The notes: generated by a model not told the origin, from the sequence alone. Shown: positions 16,338-26,100, numbered from the stretch's first letter. The stretch: 64,000 bases of DNA from Achromobacter marplatensis (GCF_002209535.1 NZ_NJIG01000005.1:431374-495373); one strand, 5' to 3'. Program-made: numbers and translations.

Positions 16338-17600
16338 TCAGCGTCCCACGGCTGCCGGCGCGCGCGCAAGGCCGCGCCCCGGCAGCCGGAGCGAAATCGC
16401 CGCGGCCAGCAGCAGCAACACGCCAGCCGATCCGAAGGCGACCCAATGCGTGTGGAACGTATCGAACGCCCACCCGCCCAGCCACGAACTGATCATGCCG
16501 CCTACCTGGTGGCCTAGATACGTCAGGCCATACAGCACGCCGACGAGACGGATGCCGTAGACGTCGGCAAGAATCGCCGACGACAAGGCGATGCTGCCCG
16601 CCCAGACGATGCCGCCGATCGTGGCTGCGGCATAAAGCTCCCAGTGCGCGCCCACCATGACCAGTGCAAAGAACCCCAGCCCTCGCACCAGATAGATCGC
16701 CGCCAGGATGTTGCGGCGCTCGACCTGGTCCGACATGCGACCCAGCACTAGCGTGCTGAAGATGGCGACCAGACCAATCAGCCCGATGCCCAGCGAACTC
16801 GTGGTGGCGTCAAAGCCATGGTCCATCAGCATCGGCATGCCGTGCGTGCCCAGCAGGTTCATGCTGTAGCCACAGGCGAACAACCCCAGCGCCACTTGCC
16901 AGAACGGCAACGTGCGCAAGGCATCGCGCACGTTCGGCGCAGGGCCGCGGGCGGCGGGCTTGGCGGACGACTTGTTGTCGATGATCTGATGCGGCAGCAG
17001 GTCAGTGTGTTCGGGCGCGGTGTCGCGCATGATGAAGAGCGCGACCGGTACGGTCAGCAAGGCGAACAGCACGGCAAAGGCCAGCAGTGTTTCCTGCCAG
17101 CCCACGGCTTCGATCGCGAATGTCAGAGTGGGCGTCATCAGGGCGATGCCTGCCATCGATCCGGTCGACAGGAAGAACAGCGCCATGCCGCGCTGGCGGG
17201 TGAACCAGCGGCTGATGACGGGGGTCAGCGCCACGGGGCTGGTGAACGCCAGCCCGACGGACAGCGCTACGCCGAATGACAGCAGGAATTCGAGGGGGCC
17301 CCGGGCGAACACCGTCCACAAGGAAGACGCCACGACAATGGCGGTGCCGGTCAGCAGCACAAAGCGGGTGCCGCGCGTGCTGACCAGGTAGCCAGCCAGC
17401 GGCATGGCCAAGCCATAGCACAGCATGCCGATCGCGACGATGCCCGATAGCAGGCTGCGCGAAAATCCCAGCCCGTCCGCCATTGGCAGGAAGAACGGCC
17501 CGATGCCCATGCGCAGGCCGACCGTCAACAGGGTGAGTACCGCGGCGGCGCCGACGATGTTCCAGCCGAAATACCAGCCGCCCGACTCTTGCTTGTCCAA
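16338..17600 (-). CDS. major facilitator superfamily transporter
   Basis: 420 residues with about 12 hydrophobic segments. The first, GWNIVGAAAVLTLLTVGLRM, is typical of OFA/monocarboxylate-type bacterial MFS carriers, and the central loop (IIDNKSSAKPAARGPAP) separates two six-helix halves. It probably imports or exports a small organic acid for the neighbouring acyl-CoA pathway. It runs away from the Fec locus and ends one base from the dehydrogenase stop codon. Confidence 0.87.
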   Translation of the reverse strand: MDKQESGGWYFGWNIVGAAAVLTLLTVGLRMGIGPFFLPMADGLGFSRSLLSGIVAIGMLCYGLAMPLAGYLVSTRGTRFVLLTGTAIVVASSLWTVFARGPLEFLLSFGVALSVGLAFTSPVALTPVISRWFTRQRGMALFFLSTGSMAGIALMTPTLTFAIEAVGWQETLLAFAVLFALLTVPVALFIMRDTAPEHTDLLPHQIIDNKSSAKPAARGPAPNVRDALRTLPFWQVALGLFACGYSMNLLGTHGMPMLMDHGFDATTSSLGIGLIGLVAIFSTLVLGRMSDQVERRNILAAIYLVRGLGFFALVMVGAHWELYAAATIGGIVWAGSIALSSAILADVYGIRLVGVLYGLTYLGHQVGGMISSWLGGWAFDTFHTHWVAFGSAGVLLLLAAAISLRLPGRGLARAPAAVGR

Positions 17601-17941
17601 GTGCTTCTCCTCGATGTCTTCTTATGGCCGTTCATGCGCCAGGGCTTACAGACACCGCAGGGGAGGCGCGGAAAGAATCCGCTATCGACACGGGTGGGAA
17701 GGGCGAGGCGTGAATCGGCTTGTTCTTGCCGGCGGAGAAAGCCGCCGGAGGCGACATATTACTCCTGGCTATAAGCTACCAATACGCATACCACCCTTGC
17801 CCGCCGGGAATTCCGGTTCGGTCAGCGGACACTTTGGCGCGACTCGCAAATTTCAGCGAAGCAAATATAATTGATATCGATTTTCATTCATAAGCTACCC
17901 GAGGGGTGGCCTTTCGTCATTCCGGCCACCGCGCGTTCTTC
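17601..17941. other. 341-bp intergenic region, MFS / iron-sigma divergent promoters
   Basis: No credible gene. It holds the outward promoters of the MFS gene and of the sigma-factor gene. AT content rises sharply in the last 40 bases, where the Fur-like box sits. Confidence 0.6.
17872..17886 (+). promoter_or_regulatory. Fur-box-like operator
   Basis: TGATATC-g-ATTTTCA matches the 7-1-7 Fur consensus TGATAAT-n-ATTATCA at 11 of 14 positions. It lies about 55 nt upstream of the sigma-factor start in an AT-rich patch. Iron-Fur repression of FecI-type sigma genes is well established. Confidence 0.6.
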
Positions 17942-18460
17942 ATGCCTTCGGCAACCTCCCACCCCGATTCCGAGCTGCACGCCTGGTACGTCGACCACGG
18001 CGGCTGGCTGCTGGCTTGGCTGAAGAAAAAGCTGGGCTGCCCGCACAATGCGGCGGACATGGCGCACGACACCTTTGCCCGTATCCTGGCATCGCGCGAC
18101 GCGCTGGCCGCGGTGCGCGAACCGCGCGCCTTCCTGTCGGTGACCGCCAGCCGGCTCATCATTGACCAGGCCCGCCGCCGCCAAGTGGAAGAGGCCTATC
18201 TGGCCGAGCTGAGCCTGGCCATGGCCGATCACCCGGGCGCGCCCTCGCCCGAACAGATCCTCATGACGTCGCAGGCGTTGGTCCAGATCAGCGCCATCCT
18301 GGAAGGCCTGGCGGAACGTCCGCGCCAGGCCTTTTTGCTGCATTACCTGGATGGCGACACGCATGCCGAGATTGCCGCCAAGCTGGGCGTGACCGACCGC
18401 ATGGTGCGCAAATACCTGGTGTCCGCGCTGCTGCATTGCCACGACGCGGTGGACGCATGA
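17942..18460 (+). CDS. ECF sigma factor, FecI type
   Basis: 172 residues. Region 2 (ADMAHDTFARILASR) binds core polymerase and the -10; region 4 (YLDGDTHAEIAAKLGVTDRMVRKYL) is the -35 helix-turn-helix. FecI-type factors activate the adjacent TonB-receptor gene when the receptor senses its ferric siderophore. ATG at 17942 is taken as start; a GTG at 17906 would add 12 residues and neither has a clear ribosome site. The stop overlaps the anti-sigma start as ATGA. A Fur-like box upstream suggests iron repression. Confidence 0.9.
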   Translation: MPSATSHPDSELHAWYVDHGGWLLAWLKKKLGCPHNAADMAHDTFARILASRDALAAVREPRAFLSVTASRLIIDQARRRQVEEAYLAELSLAMADHPGAPSPEQILMTSQALVQISAILEGLAERPRQAFLLHYLDGDTHAEIAAKLGVTDRMVRKYLVSALLHCHDAVDA

Positions 18461-19473
18461 GCGCCGCCGGCTCCCAGGACATCGCGCGCGAAGCGGCCCA
18501 ATGGCTGATGCGCCTGACCGAAGACGACGCCAGCCCGGCCGACCGCGACCGCTTGCGTGCAGGCTTCGATGCCTGGAAGCGCCAAGACCCGCGCCACGAC
18601 GCCGCGGCGCGGCGAATGGAAGCCGTGCTGACGCAATTGGGCGCATTGCGCGACGAGGCCGCCGGACAGACCACGCCTTTGCATGCGGGCCTGAAGGCCG
18701 GCTGGGCAGGCGGCAGGCGGCGCCGCATCCGGCGCGTGGCGGCCACCCTGGCGCTGGCGGCGGCACTGGCCACGCCGCTGGCCGTGTTCCTGCATTTCTA
18801 TCCGTCGTCCTATCTGTTGGCGGATATGCGCAGCGGTGCCGGCCAATGGCAGACGCATGTGCTGGCCGATCAGAGCCGCGTGACCCTGGAGCCGGGCACG
18901 GCGGTCAACCTGCATTTCGACCCGCAGCGCCGCGAAGTGGAATTGGTGCGCGGCGATATCCTGGTTGAAGTCGCCCATGACGCGGCGCGGCCTTTCGTGG
19001 TGCGCACCACGCAAGGCAGCGTGCGTGCGCTGGGCACCCGCTTCGTCGTCAGCGCGGAATCCGGCGTGACGGTGCTGAGCATGCTGGAGTCCAAGGTGCT
19101 GGCCACCGCCCGCGATGACACCGCCCCGGACCATGCCCGGCAGGTGCAGGCCGGCGAGCAGGTGCGCATCACCGCCCAAGGCGTGGGCGCGCCGCAGCCG
19201 CTGGACGCCGCCGCCGTCGAAGACGCCTGGAAATACCGGCGCCTGGTCGTGCAGGACAAGCCGCTGGCCGATGTACTGGAACTACTGGGTCGCTACCGCA
19301 GCGGCCTCCTGCGCGTAGACCGCGACGCGCTGGCCGGCCTGCAGGTCAATGCCGTCCTGCCGCTGGACGATCCCGACCGCGCCCTGCAGCTGCTGGCCAG
19401 CAGCTTCCCCATCCGGGTGCGCACGTTGACGCCCTGGGTCGTCATCGTGGATCGGGCTGGGCCGGGCCGATAG
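18457..19473 (+). CDS. FecR-type anti-sigma / sigma-regulator protein
   Basis: 338 residues. The N-terminal cytoplasmic domain (REAAQWLMRLTEDDAS) binds the sigma factor, a single membrane helix lies near residues 88-110 (AATLALAAALATPLAVFL), and the periplasmic FecR domain (about 125-230, VTLEPGTAVNLHFD) and C-terminal STN-like part contact the receptor's signalling domain. It is translationally coupled to the sigma gene and followed 81 nt later by the receptor. Confidence 0.9.
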   Translation: MSAAGSQDIAREAAQWLMRLTEDDASPADRDRLRAGFDAWKRQDPRHDAAARRMEAVLTQLGALRDEAAGQTTPLHAGLKAGWAGGRRRRIRRVAATLALAAALATPLAVFLHFYPSSYLLADMRSGAGQWQTHVLADQSRVTLEPGTAVNLHFDPQRREVELVRGDILVEVAHDAARPFVVRTTQGSVRALGTRFVVSAESGVTVLSMLESKVLATARDDTAPDHARQVQAGEQVRITAQGVGAPQPLDAAAVEDAWKYRRLVVQDKPLADVLELLGRYRSGLLRVDRDALAGLQVNAVLPLDDPDRALQLLASSFPIRVRTLTPWVVIVDRAGPGR

Positions 19474-19554
19474 CGTTCGCTTTTGCGGCGGAGTTCCGCT
19501 TTTCCGATCTGGTGCGTCATAGCAATCAGGACACTCACGCACACGGAACTTTCC

Positions 19555-21963
19555 ATGCCCCTGCCGACTTTGAATCTCCGCTACACCCCGCTGGCCTTCA
19601 GCCTGCTGCTGGCCACCTTGGGCGCGGCCGCCGCCCTGCCCGCCCATGCCCAACAGCAGACCGATGCCGCGATCCCGTTCGACATTGCCGCCGGCCCACT
19701 GGCTCCGGCCTTGAACCGCTATGCGCAGCAGGCCGGCGTGGCGATTTCCGTGGACGCCAGCCGCATCCAGGGCTTGACCACCAACGGGCTGAACGGACGC
19801 TACCGCGTCGATGAGGGCTTCCGCGTGCTGCTGGCCGGCAGCGGATTTACTGCCGCGCGCAGTGCGGGCGGCTACGTGCTGGTGGCCGCGCCGGTGCCCG
19901 GGACGACTACGCTGCCTGCCGTGCGCGTCAGCGGCCAGAGCGTACCGGGCGCGCTGGACCCGACATCGGGCCTGCTGGCCTCGACCAGTTCCAGCGCCAC
20001 CAAGACGGACACGCCGCTGATCGAGACGCCGCAGTCGGTGTCGGTCGTGACGCGCGAACAGATCGACGAACAAAAGCCCCGCAGCGTGACGGAAGCGCTG
20101 CGCTACACGCCCGGCGCCTTCACGGGCCTGGTCGGCGCCGCCGACCGCTACGACTATGTGGCGCTGCGAGGCTTCATCGAGAACAGCACGGACAACACCA
20201 TCTACGACGGCCTGAAGCTGCTGAGCGATTCCGGCACCTTCAGCTCGATCCAGATCGATCCCTACTTCGTCGAGCGCATCGACGTGTTCCGCGGGCCCTC
20301 TTCCGTACTGTTCGGCCGCAGCGCCCCCGGCGGTCTGGTACAGCTGACCAGCAAGCGCCCGCTGTTCGATCCGTACCGCTCGGTGGAGGTGTCCTATGGC
20401 ACGCAGGGCCAGAAGAGCGCCGGCTTCGACGTCGCCGGCCCCGTGGACGATAACGGCAAGGTGGCCTATCGCGTCACCGGCCTGGGCCGCTCCACCGACA
20501 CCCAGTTCGACAATACGCGCGAAGAGCGCTATGCGATCGCCCCGCAGGTAATGTTCAACTTCACGCCGGACACCAGCCTGCTGCTTCAAGCCTATCTGCA
20601 GCGTGACCCCAGCGGCGGCTTCCACAGTGGCGTGCCGGCGGACGCCAGCATCACCAACGACCATGCGGGCCAGCGCATCTCGCGCCATTTCGTGGATTCC
20701 GATCCCGACAACAACGAATTCAAGCGCAACGAGCGCATCTTCAGCTATCAGTTCGACCACCGCTTCAACGACCGCTGGACGTTCCGCCAGAACGCGCGGT
20801 ATGTCTCGTCCGACGTCGCGCTCAAGCAGGTCTACGGCTACGGCTGGGCCAACGGCACGGAGCTGAACCGCTATTACTCGGGCGCCGATGAATCGCTCAA
20901 CGCGTTTGCCATCGACAACCAGTTGCAAGGCAAGTTCGAGACCGGCGCGGTCAAGCACACCGTGCTGCTGGGCCTGGACTACCAGAACCGCCACGCCGAC
21001 GGCCGATGGGATTCCGGCTCGGCGTCCAACCTGAACGCCTTCCATCCCGACTATGCCAATGGCAATGTGCAGATCACCAGCCGCACCTTCTTCGACCGCC
21101 GCCTGGAGCAGACCGGCTTCTACCTGCAAGACCAGTTGGCCTATGACCGCTGGCGCCTGACCCTGAGCGGCCGCCAGGACGAAGTCCGCACGACCGAATC
21201 CAGCCGCACTGGCGACTACGCGTCCAAGCAGAGCTGGAGCGGATCCAAGTTCACCAAGCGCGCGGGCCTGGTGTACCTGTTCGACAACGGCGTGTCGCCC
21301 TACGTCAGCTATAGCGAGTCCTTCAACCCCAATGCCTACACGGACCAGCAAGGCAACCTGCTGCCGCCCACGCAAAGCAAGCAATACGAAGCGGGCGTGA
21401 AGTTCCAGCCACCCGGCACCGAGAACATGGTGACGCTGGCCGCCTTCGACCTGACGCAGGACAACGTGGCCAACCGCGTGCTGGCGCAGACCTACTACAC
21501 GCCGGCGGGCAAGGTGCGGTCGCGCGGGATCGAACTGGAAGGCAAGGCGCGCCTGACCGACAACTTCACCATGCTGGCCGCCTACACCTTCACCGCGATG
21601 ACCTACCGCGAATCCACCGAAGGTCTGACCGGCAACACGCCGTACCAGGCGCCGCGCCACATGGCGTCTCTGTGGGGCGACTACCAGTTTGACTCCGGAC
21701 TGGGCGTGGGCGCCGGCGTGCGCTACGTGGGCACAAGCTGGGCCGACAGCGCCAACACACTGAAGGTGCCGGCCTACACGCTGGTAGACCTGTCGGTGCG
21801 CTACGACCTGGGCCGGCTGTCCTCGTCGCTCAAGGGGATGAGCGTGCGCGTGGCCGCCAACAACCTGCTGGACAAGACCTACGTGGCGTCATGCGCCAGC
21901 CTCAACTACTGCTACTACGGCGAAGAACGCAATGTCGTGGCAACGTTGAAATACGAGTTCTAA
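19555..21963 (+). CDS. TonB-dependent siderophore receptor with N-terminal signalling domain
   Basis: 802 residues. A signal peptide ends near AHAQQQ. An STN/secretin-like signalling domain (about 38-105, FDIAAGPLAPALNRYAQQAG) marks it as a transducer. A plug domain (TPQSVSVVTREQIDEQ) and a 22-strand barrel ending in aromatic Phe follow. It imports a ferric siderophore with TonB energy and signals to the FecR-like protein. ATG at 19555 begins the signal peptide; an earlier in-frame start at 19483 would add an unlikely extension. It ends one base from the stop of a convergent receptor gene. Confidence 0.93.
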   Translation: MPLPTLNLRYTPLAFSLLLATLGAAAALPAHAQQQTDAAIPFDIAAGPLAPALNRYAQQAGVAISVDASRIQGLTTNGLNGRYRVDEGFRVLLAGSGFTAARSAGGYVLVAAPVPGTTTLPAVRVSGQSVPGALDPTSGLLASTSSSATKTDTPLIETPQSVSVVTREQIDEQKPRSVTEALRYTPGAFTGLVGAADRYDYVALRGFIENSTDNTIYDGLKLLSDSGTFSSIQIDPYFVERIDVFRGPSSVLFGRSAPGGLVQLTSKRPLFDPYRSVEVSYGTQGQKSAGFDVAGPVDDNGKVAYRVTGLGRSTDTQFDNTREERYAIAPQVMFNFTPDTSLLLQAYLQRDPSGGFHSGVPADASITNDHAGQRISRHFVDSDPDNNEFKRNERIFSYQFDHRFNDRWTFRQNARYVSSDVALKQVYGYGWANGTELNRYYSGADESLNAFAIDNQLQGKFETGAVKHTVLLGLDYQNRHADGRWDSGSASNLNAFHPDYANGNVQITSRTFFDRRLEQTGFYLQDQLAYDRWRLTLSGRQDEVRTTESSRTGDYASKQSWSGSKFTKRAGLVYLFDNGVSPYVSYSESFNPNAYTDQQGNLLPPTQSKQYEAGVKFQPPGTENMVTLAAFDLTQDNVANRVLAQTYYTPAGKVRSRGIELEGKARLTDNFTMLAAYTFTAMTYRESTEGLTGNTPYQAPRHMASLWGDYQFDSGLGVGAGVRYVGTSWADSANTLKVPAYTLVDLSVRYDLGRLSSSLKGMSVRVAANNLLDKTYVASCASLNYCYYGEERNVVATLKYEF

Positions 21964-21964
21964 G

Positions 21965-24445
21965 CTACCAGCGATAGCGCGCCGTCATCACCAGAGTGCG
22001 CTCGGCGCCGCGGTAGCACTCGCCCATGTAGCAGATCGAGTAGTAGTCGCGGTTGAACAGGTTCGTGGCGTTCAGCGCCAGGCGCCACGGCCCGGTCTCG
22101 TAGTGCACCACGGCGTCGACCAGGGCCACGCCGGGCTCGCTGGAGGTGTTGTGCTCGTCGTTCTGGCGCCGGCCGGTATAGCGCACCCCCGCGCCCGCAC
22201 CCAGGCCCTGGGCCAAGGTGTAGTCCAGCCACAGGGCCGCGGTGTGCTTGGGCACCCCCACCGGGATCTTGCCGACCTCTAATGGATCCCCGCTGCTGCG
22301 CACCTCCATGTCCAGATAGGTGTAGGACGCGGCGACGTTCAGGCCGCGCAGCAGTTCGCCCTTTGCTTCGAGTTCGATGCCGCGGGCGCGCTGCTTGCCG
22401 GTCTGGCGCTGTTCGTCGGTGATGGGGTTGTAGCTGACGATGTTGGTCTTGTTCAGGTCGAACACGGCCAGCGTGTACAGGCTGCGCGAACCCGCCGGCT
22501 GGTACTTGACGCCCACTTCCACCTGTTTGCCGCGGCTGGGCTTGAAGGCGTTGTTGTCCGCGTCCACGCCGCTGTTGGGTACGAACGATTCCGAATAGCT
22601 GATGTAAGGCGCCAGGCCGTTGTCCGCCAGGTAGGTCAGGCCGGCGCGGCCGCTGAAGGCGTTGTCCGTTTGCTTTTGGCTGGTGCTGTGCAGGCGGTCG
22701 TTCGTGGTGGAGGTGACCCGGTCCTGCCGCCCGCCCAGCGTCACGATCCAGTGGTCATCCAGCTTGATCTGGTCTTGCAGATACAGGCCGGCCTGGCGGA
22801 TCGTCTGGCGGTAGTCGGCCAGCGGATTGGTGGGCGTGGCGATGGGCACGCCATAGATGGGGTTGAGCAGGTCCAGGTCGGGCGCCGGGCCGATGTAGCG
22901 GTTGGCCTTGGCGCGTTGTTCGCTCCAGTCGAACCCCATCAGCACGGTGTGCTCGGTGCCCCACAGCCGCAGATTGCCCTGCATCTGGGTATCCACCACG
23001 GATTGGCTCAGCGGGTCGTCCCAGGTGCGGGCAACGCGGGATATCGCCGTGACGTCTTCATTGACTTCGTCCGTCCAGATCACCCGCCGGTCCATCGACA
23101 GGTGGCTATAGCGGAAGTTCTGGCGGAAGGTCCAGGCATCGTTGAAGCGGTGTTCCAGCAGGTAGCCGATCGATGCCTGCTCGCTGCGCATGCGGCTGAA
23201 GCCCGGGTCGCCCATCTTCACATCGGTGAGCTTGTAGTCCTTGGCGAAATAGTAGGGATCTTCGCCGGTCTTGTTCTTGATGTACTCGGCCAGCAACGTC
23301 ACCGACGTGGCCGCGCTGGGCTGCCAGCGCAACGAAGGCGCCAGATACAGGCGCTTGCGGTTGATCTTGTCGCCATTGGGGTATTTGTCCTGGTCATCAC
23401 TGTCCAGCCCCAGTCCTACCAGCCGGTAGCTGAGCGTGTCGTCCTGGCCGAAGGCGTCGCCCAGGTCGAAGGCCAACTGCTTGCGATCGTAGCTGCCGTA
23501 CTGCACCGCCACCTCGCGGATGCGTTCGCCGGTGGGCCGCTTGCTGATGCGATTGAGCACGCCGCCGGCGTCACCCTGGCCGAAGGTCATCGACGACGGA
23601 CCGCGCAGCACTTCGATGCGTTCCAGGCCGTAGGGTTCGGTGGAGTACCGGGTGACGCCGGTCGGCGTCTGCGCCAGGCCGTCGCGGAACGACACGTAGT
23701 AGGTCGAGAAACCGCGCAGGTTGATGTATTCCCAGCCGCGGTTGTCGGGGCCGTAGGTATTGCCGGATACGCCCGGGGTGTATTGCACGGCGTCCATCAC
23801 ATCCAGCGCGCCCCGCGCTTCCATTTCGTCGCGGCCGACCACCGAGACGGACTGCGGCACTTCCAGGATTGGCGTGTCGGTCTTGGTGGCGGTGGCCGTG
23901 CGGCTGGCGGCGTAGCCGGGCACCGCGCTGAAGGCTGTTTCGCCGGTGACGGTGACGGCGGGCAGCGTGGTGACGCTGGCCGCGGGCGCCTCGCGCAGCA
24001 CGTAGTTGCCGCCGCCGCGGTGGCGTGCTTCCAGTCCGCTGCCGGCCAGCAGATAGGCCAGGCCGGCGTCCACGGCGTAGCTGCCCCGGATGCCGGCGGA
24101 CTGGCGGCCACGGGTCTGGTCGGCGTTGAACGACAGGGTGATGTCGGCGGCGGCGGCGTAGCGGCTCAGCGTAACGTCCAGCGGACCGGCGGGAATGTCG
24201 TAGCTACGCGCCGCAGGCGCGGACTGGGCCCGCGCGGCGGGCGCCAGGGGGCCGACGGCCCAGGCGGACCACACGGCGGCGGCAAGCAGGACGGGCAACA
24301 GGCGCGGTGCAGCCAGGGCGCCCGTCAGGCGGCGAGTCTTACCGGCAACGGCGTGGCGCCCAGGGCGGGCTTCAGAACGGGATGGCGAGCGGGGTTCGGA
24401 ACGGAAATCGGCGGCTTGCGGCTTGCGGGACACGGCGGCTCTCAT
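21965..24445 (-). CDS. TonB-dependent siderophore receptor with N-terminal signalling domain (second system)
   Basis: 826 residues. After a long, Arg-rich signal peptide (cleavage near ARAQSAPA) comes an STN domain (SYDIPAGPLDVTLSRYAAAA), the plug (VPQSVSVVGRDEMEARGALD) and a barrel ending in Trp. It belongs to the FecA/FpvA transducer type. ATG at 24445 is used: the open frame continues far upstream through the FecR gene on another reading frame, and that part is spurious. It has its own 122-nt leader after the FecR-like gene, where a sigma-dependent promoter would be expected. Confidence 0.92.
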   Translation of the reverse strand: MRAAVSRKPQAADFRSEPRSPSRSEARPGRHAVAGKTRRLTGALAAPRLLPVLLAAAVWSAWAVGPLAPAARAQSAPAARSYDIPAGPLDVTLSRYAAAADITLSFNADQTRGRQSAGIRGSYAVDAGLAYLLAGSGLEARHRGGGNYVLREAPAASVTTLPAVTVTGETAFSAVPGYAASRTATATKTDTPILEVPQSVSVVGRDEMEARGALDVMDAVQYTPGVSGNTYGPDNRGWEYINLRGFSTYYVSFRDGLAQTPTGVTRYSTEPYGLERIEVLRGPSSMTFGQGDAGGVLNRISKRPTGERIREVAVQYGSYDRKQLAFDLGDAFGQDDTLSYRLVGLGLDSDDQDKYPNGDKINRKRLYLAPSLRWQPSAATSVTLLAEYIKNKTGEDPYYFAKDYKLTDVKMGDPGFSRMRSEQASIGYLLEHRFNDAWTFRQNFRYSHLSMDRRVIWTDEVNEDVTAISRVARTWDDPLSQSVVDTQMQGNLRLWGTEHTVLMGFDWSEQRAKANRYIGPAPDLDLLNPIYGVPIATPTNPLADYRQTIRQAGLYLQDQIKLDDHWIVTLGGRQDRVTSTTNDRLHSTSQKQTDNAFSGRAGLTYLADNGLAPYISYSESFVPNSGVDADNNAFKPSRGKQVEVGVKYQPAGSRSLYTLAVFDLNKTNIVSYNPITDEQRQTGKQRARGIELEAKGELLRGLNVAASYTYLDMEVRSSGDPLEVGKIPVGVPKHTAALWLDYTLAQGLGAGAGVRYTGRRQNDEHNTSSEPGVALVDAVVHYETGPWRLALNATNLFNRDYYSICYMGECYRGAERTLVMTARYRW

Positions 24446-24567
24446 AGGCAGGACGGAACATGCCGCAAGGTCCCAGGCAGGGTTGGCAGACCCTGGACCA
24501 GGCGGCCCTATCTGGTAGGCCGGACGAGAACGGGAAAGAGCAACCCCACGACGAAAATATTTTTGGG

Positions 24568-25509
24568 TCAGCGCGGCACGACGCGCACCCAATAGCGGGT
24601 GCGGGTGCGCAGCGCCACGGGCAGCGAGGCGGCCACGTTTTCCAGCACCGCGTCGGTATCGGCCAGGCGGAAGGCGCCCGACAGGCGCAGGTGAGCCACC
24701 GCCGGATCGCAGGTGAGGCTGCCGCTGCGGTAGCGCGCCAGCTCGGCGATGAAGTCGCCCAGTGGCTGGTCGATGGCGACCAGCCGGCCGTCGACCCAGG
24801 CCGCCTGCGACTGAAGCACGGGCTGGGGCGCCGCGGCGGCACGCGCCGTCAACAGGCTTTGCTGGCCCGCCGACAGGCGCAGGGGCGCAGCGCCCGGATC
24901 GGCGGGCTGCAGCAGCACGGCGTCCTGGAAGACCGCGACCCGGGTGGCGTCCTCGTCGCTGCGTACCGAAAAGCGCGTCCCCAGCGCGCGCACGCTGCCG
25001 TCCGACGTCAGCACCTCGAACGGCCGGCGGCCGGCGTTGTCGGGCGCGGTCTGCACCAGCACCTCGCCCTGGTACAGGCGCAGCAGCCGGCGTTCGGACC
25101 CGTAGTCGACATCGACGGCTGAACCGGTATTCAGATAGAGCATGCCGCCGTCGGGCAGCGTCACCGTGCGCCGCTCGCCGGTGGCGGTACGCAGCCCCGC
25201 GGTCAGCACCCGCCAGGGCGATGTGCTGTACAGGCCCAGCGCCGCGCCGCCCCCGGCCAGCAGGGCCAGGGCCAACAGGCGTCGGCGCTGCTGCTGGCGG
25301 GCGGCTTGCAGGGTAGGCAGCAACACGTCGCCGGGCACGCTGCCCAGCCGCTCTTGCAAGTCCAGCATGCGCGCCCAGGCCTGACGATGGCGAGCGTCGG
25401 CGTCCAGCCAACGGCCCCAACCGGCGCGCGTCGCCTCGTCGGCATCGACGTCCTGCAAGGCCACGTACCAGCGCGCGGCTGCCTCCAGCGCTTCTGCGTA
25501 AACCGTCAT
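24568..25509 (-). CDS. FecR-type anti-sigma / sigma-regulator protein (second system)
   Basis: 313 residues: cytoplasmic N-terminal region (EAAARWYVALQDVDADE), one membrane helix (LLALALLAGGGAALGLY, near residue 85), the FecR domain (VTLPDGGMLYLNTGSAVDVD), and the conserved GSVRALGTRFSV stretch. It regulates the sigma factor encoded 32 nt upstream on the same strand and contacts the STN domain of the receptor downstream. It is clearly diverged from the FecR-like protein at 18457-19473, so the two loci are not a recent duplication. Confidence 0.9.
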   Translation of the reverse strand: MTVYAEALEAAARWYVALQDVDADEATRAGWGRWLDADARHRQAWARMLDLQERLGSVPGDVLLPTLQAARQQQRRRLLALALLAGGGAALGLYSTSPWRVLTAGLRTATGERRTVTLPDGGMLYLNTGSAVDVDYGSERRLLRLYQGEVLVQTAPDNAGRRPFEVLTSDGSVRALGTRFSVRSDEDATRVAVFQDAVLLQPADPGAAPLRLSAGQQSLLTARAAAAPQPVLQSQAAWVDGRLVAIDQPLGDFIAELARYRSGSLTCDPAVAHLRLSGAFRLADTDAVLENVAASLPVALRTRTRYWVRVVPR

Positions 25510-25541
25510 GGATCAATCCGTTGCAGCACGGCAGGAAGCCC

Positions 25542-26045
25542 CTAGTCCGCGGCCAGCAGCAGGCACTGCGTCAGCGCGCGCACCATGTGCTTTTTGATGG
25601 TGGTCACGGACACGCCCAACTTGGCGCCGGCCTGGGCGTAGGTCAGTTCCTCGAACTGCACCAACAGGAAGATCGCGCGGGTGCGCGGCCCCAGCTTGTC
25701 CAGCATGCGGTCGATGGCCAGCACGGTTTCCAGCACGATGGCGCGCGCCTCGGGCGAGATGGCGACCGGTTCGGGCCGCGCGGCCAGGGTTTCCAGATAG
25801 GCACGTTCGATGGCTTGGCGGCGGTAGGCGTCGGTCACCAGCCCGCGGGCGATGGTGGCGAGGTATTCGCGCGGACGCAGGATGGCTTCGACGTTACGGT
25901 TGGCCAGTACGCGTAGGAAAGTATCCTGCGCCAGGTCGGCGGCGTTGTCGCGATTGCCAAGCTTGCGTCGCAGCATGCCCACCAGCCAGGGGTGGTGGTC
26001 GCTGTACAGCGCTTCGAGAGAGAGGGCGGGAGCCTGGTCTGACAT
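25542..26045 (-). CDS. ECF sigma factor, FecI type (second system)
   Basis: 167 residues. Region 2 reads NAADLAQDTFLRVLANRN and region 4 EELTYAQAGAKLGVSVTTIKKHMVRAL, both standard for FecI-like sigma factors. ATG at 26045 gives the family-typical N terminus; an upstream in-frame start (26069) would add eight residues. A Fur-like box lies about 40 nt upstream. It heads the sigma - anti-sigma - receptor series that converges on the first such locus. Confidence 0.9.
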   Translation of the reverse strand: MSDQAPALSLEALYSDHHPWLVGMLRRKLGNRDNAADLAQDTFLRVLANRNVEAILRPREYLATIARGLVTDAYRRQAIERAYLETLAARPEPVAISPEARAIVLETVLAIDRMLDKLGPRTRAIFLLVQFEELTYAQAGAKLGVSVTTIKKHMVRALTQCLLLAAD

Positions 26046-26085
26046 GGGACGGACTTGACGCCCATGCAACCGAGCGACTTAAGAA

Positions 26086-26100
26086 TGAATATTATTCTCG
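26086..26100 (-). promoter_or_regulatory. Fur-box-like operator (second system)
   Basis: TGAATAT-t-ATTCTCG (plus-strand reading) matches the 7-1-7 Fur consensus at about 10 of 14 positions in an AT-rich island, 41 nt upstream of the second sigma-factor start. It mirrors the box upstream of the first sigma gene. Confidence 0.5.

Noticed and set aside
19282..21660. 792-codon minus-strand frame opposite the first TonB receptor
   Set aside because: Composition is Val/Gly/Arg/Gln-rich with no domain, and the plus-strand frame is a complete receptor.
22670..24595. 641-codon plus-strand frame opposite the second TonB receptor
   Set aside because: Same shadow pattern; the minus strand encodes signal peptide, signalling domain, plug and barrel.
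24446..25516. Upstream continuation of the second TonB receptor frame
   Set aside because: It runs through the FecR-like gene in another frame and gives Arg/Ala/Gly-rich sequence; the signal peptide starts at 24445.
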